Source: CAYPZL01 sp964415045 (GTDB lineage Bacteria; Planctomycetota; Phycisphaerae; Sedimentisphaerales; Anaerobacaceae). Taken from it: a stretch of DNA of 46,016 nucleotides. A program made the translations under genes and the position numbers. The notes beneath the pieces were generated by a model. The model was not told the DNA's origin, ran no database searches, and was given only the letters and a program-made list of their open reading frames with translations. Of this stretch, positions 44,325 through 46,016 are shown piece by piece. The DNA is taken from NCBI GenBank assembly GCA_964415045.1, contig CAYPZL010000016.1:1-46016 (forward strand). The letters run 5' to 3'. Positions within the stretch are counted from its first letter, which is position 1; each line of letters opens with the position of its first letter.

Positions 44325-45512
44325 ATGCCACAAAAGGTCGCCATCATTATCGAGAGAGCCGACGTCGCCCTGGGAGGAGCCGAACGGTCCATATCCGAGA
44401 TGGCACAAGCGCTGTCAAATCTCGGACTCGAAGTAACCATCCTGGCCGCCAAAGGTCAGAGCGAAACACAGGGTGTTCACGTGCTTTGTCCGCACGTCCC
44501 GGGCAAACGAGTGACTCTCACGGTGTTTGAAGAGGCGCTGACCCGGCACCTGGCCGATCACGATTACGACATCATTCACAGCGTTCTGCCGTTCGATTTC
44601 TGCGATGTGTATCAACCCAGAGGAGGCACATACGCCGAATCTATGCGTCGCAACGTTGCCAGCTACGCCAGCGGCACGATCCGATACTACAAGCGGGTCA
44701 CGGCGCCGGCGAACCTGCGGCGGACGAGGCTTCTTGCGGCCGAGCGACGACTGTGCCAACGACCCGGCGGTCCTGTAATCGCCGCCCTCTCGCAATACGT
44801 CGTCGACCAGCTCCAGGAGCACTACGCCACCGATCCACAACGCATCGCCTTGATCCTCAACGGAGTCGAAACCGACCGACCGGTCAAGGGCGCGACCGCC
44901 GAGAAGCTTCGCGCCCGGATATTGACGTCCTTGCACCGCGAGAAGAAGAGCGATCCGGTGCTCTTTCTCTTTGCCGCGCACAATTTTCGCCTCAAGGGAC
45001 TGGACCGCCTGATCAAGGCGTTTGCCGCCACCGTGCACAACGGCGCGGAGCGAAACACAGGCCTCGTCGTTGTCGGAGCGGGCAAGAGCGGAAGATACCA
45101 ACAGCTTGCCAGGCGGCTCGGGCTGGAAAACCACATCGCCTTCCTGGGGCCGATTGGAGAGATCCAGAATGTCCTGTCCGTTGTGGATGTAGGAGTCCTG
45201 CCCACGTTCTACGACCCGTCCAGCCGATTCATCCTCGAAACGCTGGCCGCCGGCAAACCGGCGATCACCACGCGATATAATGGCGCCGTCGACCACTTCA
45301 CCGACGACCGCCATGGAAAGGTGGTTGACGAACCGGAGAACATCTCAGCTTTGACCGAGGCGATCCGCCACTTCGCAGACAGGCATAACATCGCCAGAGC
45401 CACGAAAGCCATCACACAGGATGATCTAAAGGAACGCATCTCCATACGCCGCGTGGCGCGAGAGCTCGTTGGTTTGTATGAATCGATCCTGGAAAGAAAG
45501 GAACACATCTGA
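44325..45512 (+). CDS. GT4 family glycosyltransferase, WaaG-like
   Basis: The 395-residue protein has the GT-B layout. It opens V-A-I-I-I-E-R-A-D-V-A-L-G-G-A-E-R-S. A-L-S-Q-Y-V near 145 and L-I-L-N-G-V-E lead into the second domain, which has A-A-H-N-F-R-L-K-G-L-D-R-L-I and, for the donor sugar, P-S-S-R-F-I-L-E-T-L-A-A-G-K-P-A-I. This matches WaaG and related retaining transferases that add the first outer-core hexose. It starts immediately after the WaaP-like gene, as waaG and waaP sit together in enterobacteria. The exact donor is not evident. It is the last gene of the operon. Confidence 0.88.
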   Translation: MPQKVAIIIERADVALGGAERSISEMAQALSNLGLEVTILAAKGQSETQGVHVLCPHVPGKRVTLTVFEEALTRHLADHDYDIIHSVLPFDFCDVYQPRGGTYAESMRRNVASYASGTIRYYKRVTAPANLRRTRLLAAERRLCQRPGGPVIAALSQYVVDQLQEHYATDPQRIALILNGVETDRPVKGATAEKLRARILTSLHREKKSDPVLFLFAAHNFRLKGLDRLIKAFAATVHNGAERNTGLVVVGAGKSGRYQQLARRLGLENHIAFLGPIGEIQNVLSVVDVGVLPTFYDPSSRFILETLAAGKPAITTRYNGAVDHFTDDRHGKVVDEPENISALTEAIRHFADRHNIARATKAITQDDLKERISIRRVARELVGLYESILERKEHI

Positions 45513-46016
45513 CGCACGCACCGTTTGCCGGTGAAATCACCATCACTTCCCTCTTTGGGCTCCGTGTCGTTTGCTCTGCTGCTCACGCGGGCTCGCGGCA
45601 AAGACCTGCCGACCATTGATTCGGGCATTATCGGTGCGATGAACCTGACGCGGGCCTGCCACTGCCATTGAGGCACGCAACGGTGTATGAAGACGCGATG
45701 ACTCAAGGTCCCAACAACAGCACGAACTGAAAGAGGCCGCATGATCTGCTAACAATGTATGCCTCCGTCAGAAGGATCGTCCAACAGAAAGTTGGCCTCA
45801 ATCCATCGACCAAGTGACACGCTGATGCGAACAGCCCTTATCCCACTCTTGGGACACGAGAGGCAAACCCATTCGACACGGGCTTAGCGCCACAGATGCA
45901 ATGACCGATTGCCAACCGATGGTTACCGTTATGGCTTGATTCCGTTTGGCAGGGTTGATGAACTAGACCCAAAACAAGCGTGTTGTTCGATGCTGGGATG
46001 AGTTGCGGGCGGCGGT
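45513..46016. other. Non-coding right end of the window
   Basis: About 500 bases follow the LPS operon. A weak hairpin CACCG-TTTGC-CGGTG (45519-45533) lies just after the last stop and may contribute to termination. The rest becomes less GC-rich towards the end. I see no credible reading frame, RNA gene or repeat; a gene beginning outside the window cannot be ruled out. Confidence 0.4.

Overview
The window looks like a chromosomal stretch from a Planctomycetota bacterium, most likely class Phycisphaerae (Sedimentisphaerales-like). This is an inference from gene content, not a database match. The clues are high GC, several dockerin-type repeats (for example D-x-N-x-D-G-x-V-D-L-x-D-L in the beta-helix protein), pseudopilin-like N-termini with an H-x(n)-DG signature, a VIT/von Willebrand A protein, ECF sigma factors (one with a long membrane-anchored tail), a TraB-family membrane protein and a DUF1080 domain. 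There is also a full lipid A/heptose core gene set, so a Gram-negative envelope.

Layout. (1) 86-7259, minus strand: secA, efp, a B12-binding radical SAM protein and a Tat-exported protein of probable sugar-isomerase fold. (2) 7612-10934, plus: a secreted dockerin/lamin-tail protein and a secreted tandem metallo-beta-lactamase-fold protein. (3) 11143-13981, minus: a small secreted protein, a membrane TPR protein and a lipoprotein. (4) 14301-20257, plus: an ECF sigma factor followed by a tightly coupled set (membrane dockerin protein, cohesin-like secreted protein, VIT-VWA protein, and a pseudopilin-like protein with a serpin-like C-terminal half). (5) 20733-26567, plus: a second ECF sigma factor carrying its own membrane segments and a large C-terminal domain, then a beta-helix dockerin protein and a pseudopilin. 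(6) 26635-32611: an S9 dipeptidyl-peptidase (minus), then TraB-DUF1080 fusion, isocitrate dehydrogenase family enzyme and DJ-1/PfpI protein (plus). (7) 32659-34774, minus: a compact three-gene module with 4-base overlaps (85-residue protein, AAA ATPase, DUF4276 Toprim-like protein) that looks like a phage-defence cassette. (8) 34905-45512, plus: a nine-gene lipopolysaccharide operon: lpxK, hldE, gmhA, gmhB, waaF, a second GT9-like gene, a B12 radical SAM gene, a WaaP-like kinase and a GT4 glycosyltransferase.

How they work together. Region 8 makes ADP-heptose, finishes lipid A and builds and phosphorylates a heptose-containing core. Regions 2, 4 and 5 encode surface or exported proteins, two of the sets headed by an ECF sigma factor, with dockerin and cohesin-like partners in the same operon. 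Region 7 is the only clearly accessory block. The points most worth a second look are the defence triad with its own promoter, the pseudopilin/serpin-like protein, a SecA with five copies of a W-x4-F-x3-L unit, the TraB-DUF1080 fusion, and a membrane-anchored GmhB that has lost most of its zinc ligands. Many good sigma70-type promoters (TTGAC-like -35, 16-18 base spacers) can be read by eye. No rRNA, tRNA, CRISPR array or insertion sequence was recognised.
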